A DNA stretch of 5,812 nucleotides from an uncultured Porphyromonadaceae bacterium (GTDB lineage: Bacteria; Bacteroidota; Bacteroidia; Bacteroidales; Muribaculaceae): contig CAMWUX010000084.1 in assembly GCA_947177605.1 (NCBI GenBank), positions 1 through 5,812 of the forward strand, in the 5' to 3' direction. Below, one piece after another: positions 1 to 5,812 of the stretch. A program made the position numbers and the translations under genes. Each line of letters starts with the position of its first letter. Within the stretch, counting starts at the first letter, position 1. Below the pieces are notes generated by a model that had not been told where the DNA came from, ran no database searches, and saw nothing but the letters and a program-made list of their open reading frames with translations.

Positions 1-4
1 TTGG

Positions 5-32
5 ATGCACGATGCACAATGCACAATGCACG
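5..32. repeat. Four tandem heptamers ATGCAC(A/G)
   Basis: Units at 5-11, 12-18, 19-25 and 26-32 read ATGCACG, ATGCACA, ATGCACA and ATGCACG. This is a short direct repeat array at the left edge of the window, immediately before the structured repeats. The array may extend no further, since bases 1-4 (TTGG) do not continue the unit. Such heptamer arrays change copy number easily by slippage. No gene overlaps it, and its role is unknown. Confidence 0.85.
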
Positions 33-44
33 ATTGATTTTTAG

Positions 45-189
45 GATTTTGAGGGGGACGGAGCCAGGCGCTACGCGCTGTAGGCTCCGATCCTGGCTAA
101 CGCAATGCGCCGCTTGATTTTGAGGGTAGAGAAGGCAGGCGCCTGCGGCGCTGTAGCTTCCGATCCCGGCTGACGCTATACGTCGGTTG
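45..189. repeat. Two diverged tandem copies of a 71-74-nt structured intergenic repeat
   Basis: Copy 1 runs 45-115 and copy 2 runs 116-189. Both open with GATTTTGAGGG and share, in the same order, CAGGCGC, GCGCTGTAG, TCCGATCC, GGCT and ACGC with substitutions between. A third copy appears to begin at 190 (GATTTTGGG) but is lost after about 20 nt. Each copy can fold: copy 1 has GGAGC (60-64) against GCTCC (84-88) with inner CTAC/GTAG, plus an alternative AGCCAGG (62-68) against CCTGGCT (92-98). Copy 2 has GAAG (131-134) against CTTC (157-160) and a perfect 12-bp palindrome GCAGGCGCCTGC at 135-146. No open reading frame of note crosses it. This resembles a REP-like dispersed element, but the family is not identified. 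Confidence 0.7.
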
Positions 190-213
190 GATTTTGGGTT
201 TGTGGGGGACAAA

Positions 214-240
214 GTTAAGGCCGGGTTGGGCCGGCCTAAC
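214..240 (-). terminator. Possible transcription terminator hairpin downstream of the M16 peptidase gene
   Basis: An inverted repeat begins 31 nt past the peptidase stop. On the minus strand, GTTAGGCCGG (240-231) can pair with CCGGCCTTAAC (224-214) around the 6-nt loop CCCAAC, with one bulged A/T base. The stem is GC-rich, but the tract after it on the minus strand is only TTTG, which is weak for an intrinsic terminator. On the plus strand the same hairpin is followed by ACATATTTTTC, a better T-tract, so it could also stop transcripts arriving from the left. Function is inferred from structure and position only. Confidence 0.45.
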
Positions 241-271
241 ACATATTTTTCAAAAAAATTTTCTGTGGGGA

Positions 272-1492
272 TTACTGCATGATGAGGGTGGAGGGGGTGG
301 TAAGGCGGTGGGCGGCGGCGCGTAGTTGGTCGGCGGTGATGGCGTTGACTAATTCGACTTGTCGGGCCGGGGTGGAGATGCGTCCGTAGTGAAGCATCTG
401 GCGCGCGAGGGCAAGAAGCCGGGATTCGTGGTTGTCGGCGGCAACTGTCATCTGTCCGATATACTGGCGTTTGGCCATGCTGAGTGCACGCTCTGAGAGC
501 GGTGCGTCGTGCAAGCGGGCTATCTCCCGATCTACCAGCCGACGGCAACGGCTGACGTCTTCTTTATCACATCCAAAATAGATGGCGGAGAGGCCGGTGT
601 CGGCATACATATTGACCCACGCATCTACAGAGTAGACGAGTCCGCGCTTCTCACGCAGGGCAATGTTGAGCCGAGAATTCATGCTGGGGCCTCCGAGCAT
701 ATTGACCAGCAGCAGTGTGGCGAACCGGTCAGGATCGTTGAGCGAGGGCGCTGCGGCTCCGATCACTACGTTGGCCTGATGAAGGTCGACGCTGCGTTCG
801 CGGTAGAAGGGGTCAACTACAGCGGCCGGGGCTCGATGCTCCGAGGCAGGTTCGGACGGAAGAGACGCGAATGCGTTGTCGAGGATACGCATCGCTTTGT
901 CGGGCGGCATAGGACCGCTATAGGCCACGACTACGGATGAGGCGCGATAGAGTCGGGAGAGATGCGATCGGCAGTCGGCCGGAGTCATTGCGCGTACGCT
1001 TGCTTCGGTGCCGAGGATGTTGTGCCCGAGCGGTGTGCCGGCAAAGGCCAGATCCTCAAATTCGTCGTAGATGTTTTCGGCGGGGATATCGAGGTAGGAA
1101 TTGATCTCGTCGATGACGACCTCGCGCTCTTTCTCCAGTTCGGACTCGGGAAACTGCGAGTCTGTGATAAGTTCGGCTATTAGCGAAGCGGCCCTGCGGG
1201 CATGGCCTGCGGGAAATACGGAGTAGACGGCGGTGAGTTCCTTGGTGGTATAGGCATTGAGTTCGCCGCCTACGCGCTCCATGGTGTTGATGATAGTCGA
1301 CGACTTGAGTCGCGATGTGCCTTTGAATATGGTATGCTCTACGAGATGCGCGAGTCCTTCGCGACCCTGCGGGTCGTCGCGGCTGCCCGCATCGATCATG
1401 GCGGCTACATACTCCACCGCTGAATCCTTGCGCCAATCACACACCAGCCGCAACCCCTGCGGAGTCACGGCTGTGATTATCTGTTGCTGCAT
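272..1492 (-). CDS. M16-family zinc metallopeptidase (insulinase/processing-protease type), last gene of the nqr cluster
   Basis: Predicted zinc endopeptidase of the M16B (short, about 400-450 aa) type, related to mitochondrial processing peptidase beta and Bacillus YmxG/MlpA-like proteins. The 406-aa product has the inverted zinc motif HLVEH (His49, Glu52 as general base, His53) and the distal ligand Glu129 in EREVVIDEI, 76 residues after His53, with Glu122 seven residues earlier as in processing peptidases. The C-terminal half keeps the Arg/Tyr pair in REKRGLVYSV (Arg283, Tyr287). All active-site elements are therefore in one chain, which in this family usually acts as a homodimer. There is no signal peptide or membrane helix, so a cytoplasmic location is inferred. 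The ATG at 1492 is 5 nt after the nqrF stop, suggesting co-transcription and perhaps translational coupling. The substrate is unknown; a link with NQR is only suggested by position. Confidence 0.93.
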   Translation of the reverse strand: MQQQIITAVTPQGLRLVCDWRKDSAVEYVAAMIDAGSRDDPQGREGLAHLVEHTIFKGTSRLKSSTIINTMERVGGELNAYTTKELTAVYSVFPAGHARRAASLIAELITDSQFPESELEKEREVVIDEINSYLDIPAENIYDEFEDLAFAGTPLGHNILGTEASVRAMTPADCRSHLSRLYRASSVVVAYSGPMPPDKAMRILDNAFASLPSEPASEHRAPAAVVDPFYRERSVDLHQANVVIGAAAPSLNDPDRFATLLLVNMLGGPSMNSRLNIALREKRGLVYSVDAWVNMYADTGLSAIYFGCDKEDVSRCRRLVDREIARLHDAPLSERALSMAKRQYIGQMTVAADNHESRLLALARQMLHYGRISTPARQVELVNAITADQLRAAAHRLTTPSTLIMQ

Positions 1493-1497
1493 AGTTG

Positions 1498-2802
1498 TTA
1501 TCCGCCGAAGTTGTCGTAGTGGATATCCTCGGGATTGACGCCGAGTGAATCGAGCATTTTATTGACGGCTGCGCTCATTGGGCCGGGACCGCACATGTAG
1601 TATTCGATATCCTCGGGGTTGTCGTGATCCTTCAAATAGGTGTCGTAGATTACCTGATGCACGAATCCGGGGGTGTACTTTACGCCCTTGGCATCTGCCT
1701 CGGGATCGGGACGGTCGAGGGCAAGATGGAAGTGGAAGTTGGGGAACTCCTTTTCGAGCTGCAGGAAGTCGTCGAGGTAGAATACTTCGTTGAGGGCGCG
1801 AGCGCCATAGAAGTAGTGCATCTCGCGATCGCGGCAATTGAGCGTCTTGGTCATGTGCATGATCTGGGCACGTAGCGGAGCCATGCCGGCGCCACCACCG
1901 ATCCACATCATCTCCTTATTGGAGTCGAAGATGGGGTGGAAGTCGCCATAGGGGCCGGACATCATCACCTTGTCGCCGGGCTTGAGGGTGAAGATATAGC
2001 TTGAAGCAATACCGGGCATCACGTCCATGAAGCCAACCTGAGGCTTGGGCTTGAAGGGAGGTGTGGCGATACGCACGGTGAGCATGAAGCGATCGCCCTC
2101 GGCGGGATAGTTGGCCATCGAATAGGCGCGGACTGTAGTCTCTGTGTTGCGGCACTTGAGACCGAAGAGGCCGAATTTCTCCCACGCGGGAAGGTATACG
2201 GGGCCGATGGATGCCTTGTCGATATCTTTGTCGTAGTCCATCTCGAAGGGCGGAATCTTAATCTGGGCGTAAGAACCGGGTATGAAGTCCATGTGAGCTC
2301 CCTCGGGGAGGGCTACGATGAATTCCTTGATGAAGGTAGACACATTGTTGTTGGACACGACTTCACATTCATACTCCTTGATGTCGAGGACTGATGCGGG
2401 TACGGCGATATCCATATTCTCCTTCACCTTCACCTGACATGCGAGGCGCCAATGATCCTTGACTTCCTTACGCGAGAAGTGAACGGCTTCGGTGGGGAGT
2501 ATCTCTCCACCTCCGCTGAGTACCTGCACCTTGCACTGGCCGCAGCTGCCTTTGCCGCCACAGGCCGATGGTAGGAACACATTGTTGTCGGCCATAGTGG
2601 AGAGGAGCGGTTTGCCGGATTCGGCATGTACGGTAGTGTCTTTATTGATCACGATATCCACCTTGCCGGTATGCACCAGAAAGCGCTTGGCAGTGAGAAG
2701 GATGGCCACTAAAGCAAGAGTGATGAGCAGAAAGATGCCCACGCCGGTCAAGATAGTGATGCCGGTGTTTGAGATTTCGAGCAGTATAGCGTTGGGTGTC
2801 AT
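1498..2802 (-). CDS. nqrF: Na+-translocating NADH:quinone reductase subunit F (NADH-oxidising, 2Fe-2S and FAD)
   Basis: Electron entry subunit of Na+-NQR: oxidises NADH through FAD and passes electrons to a 2Fe-2S centre, then into the membrane complex. The 434-aa product has, in order, an N-terminal membrane helix (about residues 13-37); a ferredoxin domain with cluster ligands Cys81, Cys87, Cys90 (CGGKGSCGQC) and Cys122 (LACQV); an FAD domain with RAYSMANYP (225-233) and PGIASSYIFTLKPGD (263-277); and an NADH domain with WIGGGAGMAPLRAQ (300-313) and YMCGPGPMSAAV (402-413, Cys404). The terminal DNFGG matches the family C-terminus, with an aromatic residue near the flavin. It is a little longer than Vibrio NqrF (about 408). 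The ATG at 2802 lies 5 nt after the nqrE stop and the membrane helix follows at once, so the start is secure. The TAA stop lies 5 nt before the peptidase gene. Confidence 0.98.
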   Translation of the reverse strand: MTPNAILLEISNTGITILTGVGIFLLITLALVAILLTAKRFLVHTGKVDIVINKDTTVHAESGKPLLSTMADNNVFLPSACGGKGSCGQCKVQVLSGGGEILPTEAVHFSRKEVKDHWRLACQVKVKENMDIAVPASVLDIKEYECEVVSNNNVSTFIKEFIVALPEGAHMDFIPGSYAQIKIPPFEMDYDKDIDKASIGPVYLPAWEKFGLFGLKCRNTETTVRAYSMANYPAEGDRFMLTVRIATPPFKPKPQVGFMDVMPGIASSYIFTLKPGDKVMMSGPYGDFHPIFDSNKEMMWIGGGAGMAPLRAQIMHMTKTLNCRDREMHYFYGARALNEVFYLDDFLQLEKEFPNFHFHLALDRPDPEADAKGVKYTPGFVHQVIYDTYLKDHDNPEDIEYYMCGPGPMSAAVNKMLDSLGVNPEDIHYDNFGG

Positions 2803-2807
2803 AAGTC

Positions 2808-3425
2808 TTAGATTTTAATACCGAGGAAGCTCATGAAGGCAATGCCCATCAGCGCGGTGAGGATAAATGTGATACCGATGCCGCGAAGAGGCTTGGGTAT
2901 ATTGGAGTATGTGGCGAGACGCTCGCGTATGGCGGCAATGGCCACGATGGCGAGAAGCCATCCTATACCCCAACCGGCGCCGGCGCTAACGGCGGTCATG
3001 ATGCTGCTGAAGCCGCGCTGCTGCATGAAGAGGGAGCCTCCGAGGATGGCGCAGTTGACAGCGATGAGCGGGAGGAAGATACCGAGCGAGCCGTAGAGGG
3101 CGGGTGAATATTTCTCGACGGCCATCTCCACAAGCTGGGTCATCGAAGCGATAACGGCGATGAAGAGAATGAGCGAGAGGAAGCTGAGATCGACCGACGC
3201 ATATTCGGGTCCGAGCCATGAGAGCGCTCCGGCCTGCAACACGTAGGTATTGAGCAAATAGTTAATCGGGAGGGTGATGACGAGCATAAATGTCACAGCC
3301 ACACCCAGACCGAGAGCTGTCTTAACATTTTTCGATACGGCGACAAACGAACACATACCCAGGAAGTAGGCGAAGATCATATTGTCGACGAATATCGAGC
3401 GTATAAATAGATTCAGATTTTCCAT
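2808..3425 (-). CDS. nqrE: Na+-translocating NADH:quinone reductase subunit E
   Basis: Membrane subunit of Na+-NQR, related to RnfA/RsxA and the partner of NqrD. The 205-aa product is close to the usual length of about 198-205 and begins with the characteristic MENLNLFIRSIFVDNMIFAYFLGMC. Cys25 (GMCSF) and Cys125 (AVNCAILGG) correspond to the two cysteines that, with the NqrD pair, coordinate the intramembrane iron centre. About six hydrophobic helices are apparent. MTQLVEMAVEKYSPALY (95-111) carries the conserved acidic residues of the family, and FLPLIAVNCAILGGSLF is the hallmark Rnf/Nqr segment. The start at 3425 is the first Met of the frame and fits the family N-terminus. It follows the longest gap in the cluster (46 nt after nqrD). 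The stop lies 5 nt before nqrF. Confidence 0.97.
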   Translation of the reverse strand: MENLNLFIRSIFVDNMIFAYFLGMCSFVAVSKNVKTALGLGVAVTFMLVITLPINYLLNTYVLQAGALSWLGPEYASVDLSFLSLILFIAVIASMTQLVEMAVEKYSPALYGSLGIFLPLIAVNCAILGGSLFMQQRGFSSIMTAVSAGAGWGIGWLLAIVAIAAIRERLATYSNIPKPLRGIGITFILTALMGIAFMSFLGIKI

Positions 3426-3471
3426 CGTGAGGACTTTAATCTTATGGTGTATTGTAAATTTCTATTCGTTA
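3426..3471 (-). other. 46-nt AT-rich spacer between nqrD and nqrE
   Basis: This is the longest gap inside the cluster; the other visible gaps are 5 to 14 nt. It is AT-rich compared with the coding DNA around it and lacks a convincing Shine-Dalgarno sequence, as expected for Bacteroidota, where AT-rich leaders favour initiation. I see no clear Bacteroidota promoter (TTTG ... TAnnTTTG) and no strong hairpin. It most likely serves as the nqrE translation leader. An internal promoter or processing site cannot be excluded from sequence alone. Confidence 0.4.
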
Positions 3472-4098
3472 TCACTCGTCCTGCAGATCTTTATTGAAGC
3501 TGCGGTGTACCCAGATGATGCAACCCACAACGATGAGAGCCATGGGGGGGAGAATCATCAGGCCGTTGTTGACGTAGCCGTGATCATAGCACCACTGAGG
3601 AACGACCTGAAAGCCGAGCAGGGTGCCGCTGCCGAGCAGTTCGCGGAAGAAGGCCACGATGATGAGGATGAGCGCATAGCCGACACCGTTGCCGATACCG
3701 TCGAGAAACGACGGCCAAGGCTTGTTGGCCATAGCGAACGCCTCAAGTCGACCCATAAGGATACAGTTGGTGATGATCAGTGAGATGAATACCGATAGCT
3801 GCTTGCTCACATCGTAGGTGTAGGCTTTGAGCAACTGATCCACGATGACTACCAGACCGGCCACCACTACGAGCTGCACGATGATGCGGATATTGGTGGG
3901 GATGGTGTTGCGGATGAGGGATATAATCACGTTGGCGAAGGCAAGCACGGCGATGACCGACATGCCCATGACGATAGCAGGCTCGAGGCTCACCGTGACG
4001 GCGAGTACAGAGCAGATGCCGAGTACCTGTACGATTACAGGATTATTTTTGGAGAACGGATTGAATAATACGCTCTTATTGCTGATTTTTTCTGCCAT
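3472..4098 (-). CDS. nqrD: Na+-translocating NADH:quinone reductase subunit D
   Basis: Membrane subunit of Na+-NQR, related to RnfE/RsxE. With NqrE it forms a pseudo-symmetric pair that holds an iron-sulfur centre inside the membrane and helps gate Na+ movement. The 208-aa product matches the usual length of about 205-210 and reads as roughly six hydrophobic helices between residues 21 and 198. Cys29 (in VLGICS) and Cys112 (in TNCILMGR) sit at the positions reported as cluster ligands in Vibrio cholerae NqrD. Further family marks are the [21 protein letters not shown] stretch (118-138) and [11 protein letters not shown] (150-160). The ATG at 4098 lies 8 nt after the nqrC stop; the gene ends in TGA, the only TGA among the genes of this operon segment. 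A run of seven C (coding strand, 3550-3544) encodes the Pro-Pro near residue 184, in frame. Confidence 0.97.
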   Translation of the reverse strand: MAEKISNKSVLFNPFSKNNPVIVQVLGICSVLAVTVSLEPAIVMGMSVIAVLAFANVIISLIRNTIPTNIRIIVQLVVVAGLVVIVDQLLKAYTYDVSKQLSVFISLIITNCILMGRLEAFAMANKPWPSFLDGIGNGVGYALILIIVAFFRELLGSGTLLGFQVVPQWCYDHGYVNNGLMILPPMALIVVGCIIWVHRSFNKDLQDE

Positions 4099-4106
4099 AG
4101 TATCTC

Positions 4107-4811
4107 TTATTGCTTGCTTACGGATTCAAGAAATGCCTTATAGGGGCGCATACAATTGTCGAGCATATCGCCCACACCGCGGCTGGTGATGGTGGCTCCG
4201 GCAATGGCGTCGACATAATCTTCGTTTGCCTGTGGCTTCATACCTGCCTTCACTACGGAGACGGGTGCAAACACGCCGTCCTTGAATAGGTGCTTACCAT
4301 CGAACTTATCGCAGAACTCGGGTTCGGCGATTCGGGCGCCAAGGCCGGGAGTCTCGCCCTGATGGCTGTAGTATGCGCCGTAGATAGTGGAACCGTCGGA
4401 GTCGACCGACACATAGCCCCAGATCGGGCCCCAGAGACCGGCACCATAGACAGGGATAATGTACTTCTCCGAACCGTCGGCGAGGCGGCAGACGAACACC
4501 GGGAGCTGACGATCGGCTTCGGGAAGCTTGGCCTGCGCGGCTACGTCGACATTGAAGGCATCGGTGCCGATGGTGTCGCCCTGGGCGTTGACCACGAGCT
4601 GACCCGTGATATACTTGTCGAATTCACTGATGGCGTTGGTGCCGTCGGCCTCGATATGGACGGAAGCGAGAATCTGACACATGCGGTCAGCCTTCTCGTT
4701 GGCCTGCTGGAGAGGCTTGAGCGAAAGCGAAGTCCAGGCTAAAGCCGAACCTACAAGCACCACCATTATGATGATGTATATTATAGTATATGTATTGCTT
4801 TGCTTATTCAT
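4107..4811 (-). CDS. nqrC: Na+-translocating NADH:quinone reductase subunit C
   Basis: Membrane-anchored FMN-binding subunit of Na+-NQR that relays electrons between the NqrD/NqrE iron centre and NqrB. The 234-aa product has one N-terminal hydrophobic helix (about residues 9-28) followed by a soluble FMN-binding domain expected on the outer face of the membrane. Family marks are GLWG (125-128), the stretch [11 protein letters not shown] (150-160), and the ApbE-type flavinylation motif [10 protein letters not shown], with Asp201 and the acceptor Thr207 (codon 4193-4191). The motif has Ala where Ser or Thr is usual just before Gly-Ala-Thr. The protein is somewhat shorter than the Vibrio homologue (about 257). 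The ATG at 4811 is chosen because it lies 14 nt after the nqrB stop and directly precedes the anchor helix; no convincing Shine-Dalgarno sequence precedes it. The TAA stop lies 8 nt before nqrD. Confidence 0.97.
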   Translation of the reverse strand: MNKQSNTYTIIYIIIMVVLVGSALAWTSLSLKPLQQANEKADRMCQILASVHIEADGTNAISEFDKYITGQLVVNAQGDTIGTDAFNVDVAAQAKLPEADRQLPVFVCRLADGSEKYIIPVYGAGLWGPIWGYVSVDSDGSTIYGAYYSHQGETPGLGARIAEPEFCDKFDGKHLFKDGVFAPVSVVKAGMKPQANEDYVDAIAGATITSRGVGDMLDNCMRPYKAFLESVSKQ

Positions 4812-4825
4812 CGTAGGTAGCGGAT

Positions 4826-5812
4826 TTAAGAGTTAGACCGGGCGCGACGCAGACGGCGGGATACGTTGGCCTGCACCACACAGTAGTCGATAAGCGGGGC
4901 GAAAGCGTTCATGAGCAGCACGGCGAGCATGGCGCCTTCGGGGTAGCCGTTGTTGTAGACACGGATAAGAATCGCTATCACGCCTACGAGGAAACCGAAG
5001 ATATATTTGCCGAGGCCGGTGCGGGCAGCGGTGACGGGGTCGGTGGCCATAAACACTGCGGCAAATGCAAATCCGCCGTAGACGAGCTGATCGACGGGCG
5101 ATAGCATCGAGGCAGGATAGGTCGGGGTCTGGAATACGTTGGCGATCCAGCCCATGAAGAGACCACCGGCGAATACCGACAGCATGATGCGCCAGCTGGC
5201 CACTCCGGTGATGAGCAGCAGAGCAGCGCCGAGGAGTACGCAGAGAGTAGAGGTCTCGCCGAAGGAGCCGGGGATAAGACCGAGGAAGGCATCCCAGGTG
5301 GTGACGGGATCGCCAACTGCATTAGTGATATGATCGGCGCCGGTGGCGAGCTGACCAAGCGGTGTGGCGCCCGATACGGCATCGCTGTAGTGAACCGTAC
5401 CGCCGAGGCCGCAGATGGGCTTGGAAGCGATAAAGGCTTCATCGCCACTCATGCTTGCCGGATAGGCGAAGAAGAGGAATGCGCGGGTAGTGAGGGCAAC
5501 ATTGAATACATTGAAGCCTGTGCCGCCGAATACTTCCTTGACGAAGATCACGGAGAAGGCGGTGGCCACAGCGAGCATCCAGAGCGGAGTGGTGACGGGG
5601 CATATCAGCGGCACGAGGATACCGGTGACGAGGAAGCCTTCCATAATCTCCTCCTTGCGGATCTGGGCGATGGTGAATTCGATGCCGAGACCGACGGCAT
5701 AGGTGACGACGAGCTTGGGAAGAATGGCAAGGAAGCCGTAGGCCATCATGGCCCAGAAGCTCATCTCCACGCCGGAGCAGAGGGCGTTCTGATAGCCGGT
5801 GTTGTACATACC
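4826..5812 (-). CDS. nqrB: Na+-translocating NADH:quinone reductase subunit B, 5'-truncated by window edge
   Basis: Integral membrane subunit of Na+-NQR; in this family it carries one covalent FMN, binds riboflavin and takes part in quinone reduction and Na+ transport. The frame is open to the right edge: the codon before the first visible Met is Gly, giving the family's internal Gly-Met-Tyr-Asn motif, so this Met is not the true start and some tens of N-terminal residues are missing compared with the usual length of about 385-415. Numbering from that Met, visible marks are KEVFGGTGFN (residues 91-100; this glycine pair is the region tied to korormicin sensitivity in Vibrio), RAFLFFAYPASMSGD (109-123), and the flavinylation motif DAVSGAT with FMN-acceptor Thr149 (codon 5365-5363). 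Many hydrophobic helices follow, then a basic tail rich in Arg. The gene ends in TAA, 14 nt before nqrC. Identification is near certain; FMN attachment would need an ApbE flavin transferase encoded elsewhere. Confidence 0.97.
   Translation of the reverse strand, partial: GMYNTGYQNALCSGVEMSFWAMMAYGFLAILPKLVVTYAVGLGIEFTIAQIRKEEIMEGFLVTGILVPLICPVTTPLWMLAVATAFSVIFVKEVFGGTGFNVFNVALTTRAFLFFAYPASMSGDEAFIASKPICGLGGTVHYSDAVSGATPLGQLATGADHITNAVGDPVTTWDAFLGLIPGSFGETSTLCVLLGAALLLITGVASWRIMLSVFAGGLFMGWIANVFQTPTYPASMLSPVDQLVYGGFAFAAVFMATDPVTAARTGLGKYIFGFLVGVIAILIRVYNNGYPEGAMLAVLLMNAFAPLIDYCVVQANVSRRLRRARSNS

Noticed and set aside
210..217. TAACTTTG on the minus strand, matching the Bacteroidota -7 promoter consensus TAnnTTTG
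   Set aside because: It overlaps the base of the 214-240 hairpin, has no TTTG about 19-21 nt upstream (the nearest is about 33 nt away), and no open frame begins just downstream. Chance match is more likely.
1..271. CRISPR array, tRNA or riboswitch in the left intergenic region
   Set aside because: The repeats are adjacent and diverged with no spacers of constant length between identical units, no cloverleaf is apparent, and no known riboswitch core was recognised.
509..940. Plus-strand open frame of 143 codons antisense to the peptidase gene
   Set aside because: It lies wholly inside the well-supported M16 gene, has no recognisable domain, and similar antisense frames occur opposite the other genes here, as expected in moderately GC-rich coding DNA.
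3544..3550. Seven-base G run (C run in the coding strand) inside nqrD, a possible phase-variation or frameshift site
   Set aside because: The frame is intact across it, the encoded Leu-Pro-Pro-Met fits an ordinary NqrD C-terminal helix, and seven bases is short for contingency loci. A housekeeping respiratory gene is also an unlikely target.
2808..4811. Assignment of these genes to an Rnf complex instead of Nqr
   Set aside because: NqrC, NqrD and NqrE have Rnf homologues, but the neighbouring NqrF with fused ferredoxin-FAD-NADH domains and the nqrB-F gene order are specific to Na+-NQR, and there is no RnfB/RnfC-like polyferredoxin gene in the window.
5807..5809. ATG at the right edge as the start of nqrB
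   Set aside because: The preceding codon is Gly and the sequence matches an internal conserved GMYN motif, so the frame continues upstream beyond the window.

Overview
The window is an almost purely minus-strand segment carrying the distal part of a sodium-translocating NADH:quinone oxidoreductase (Na+-NQR) operon. Reading from the right edge leftward (the direction of transcription) it holds nqrB (5' end cut by the window edge), nqrC, nqrD, nqrE and nqrF, followed immediately by a gene for an M16-family zinc peptidase, and then about 270 bases of intergenic DNA full of short repeats and hairpins. nqrA and the operon promoter would lie beyond position 5812.

The source is most likely a member of Bacteroidales (phylum Bacteroidota), perhaps a gut lineage such as Muribaculaceae. 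This rests on the style of the Nqr proteins, the absence of clear Shine-Dalgarno sequences before the starts, and the moderately GC-rich coding DNA. It is an inference; the family-level placement is weak.

Layout: nqrB 5812-4826 (partial), 14-nt gap, nqrC 4811-4107, 8-nt gap, nqrD 4098-3472, 46-nt gap, nqrE 3425-2808, 5-nt gap, nqrF 2802-1498, 5-nt gap, M16 peptidase 1492-272. The tight spacing argues for one polycistronic message that includes the peptidase. After the peptidase stop come an imperfect GC-rich hairpin (214-240) that may end the transcript, two diverged tandem copies of a roughly 71-74-nt structured repeat (45-189), and four copies of a heptamer (5-32).

Together the Nqr proteins form the respiratory complex that oxidises NADH, reduces quinone and pumps Na+. 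NqrF takes electrons from NADH through FAD and a 2Fe-2S centre. NqrD and NqrE span the membrane and hold an iron centre with paired cysteines. NqrC and NqrB carry covalent FMN on threonines. All the key cofactor residues I could check are present, so the complex looks functional. I see no clearly novel system. The points most worth a second look are the peptidase joined to the nqr operon and the structured repeats downstream of it.
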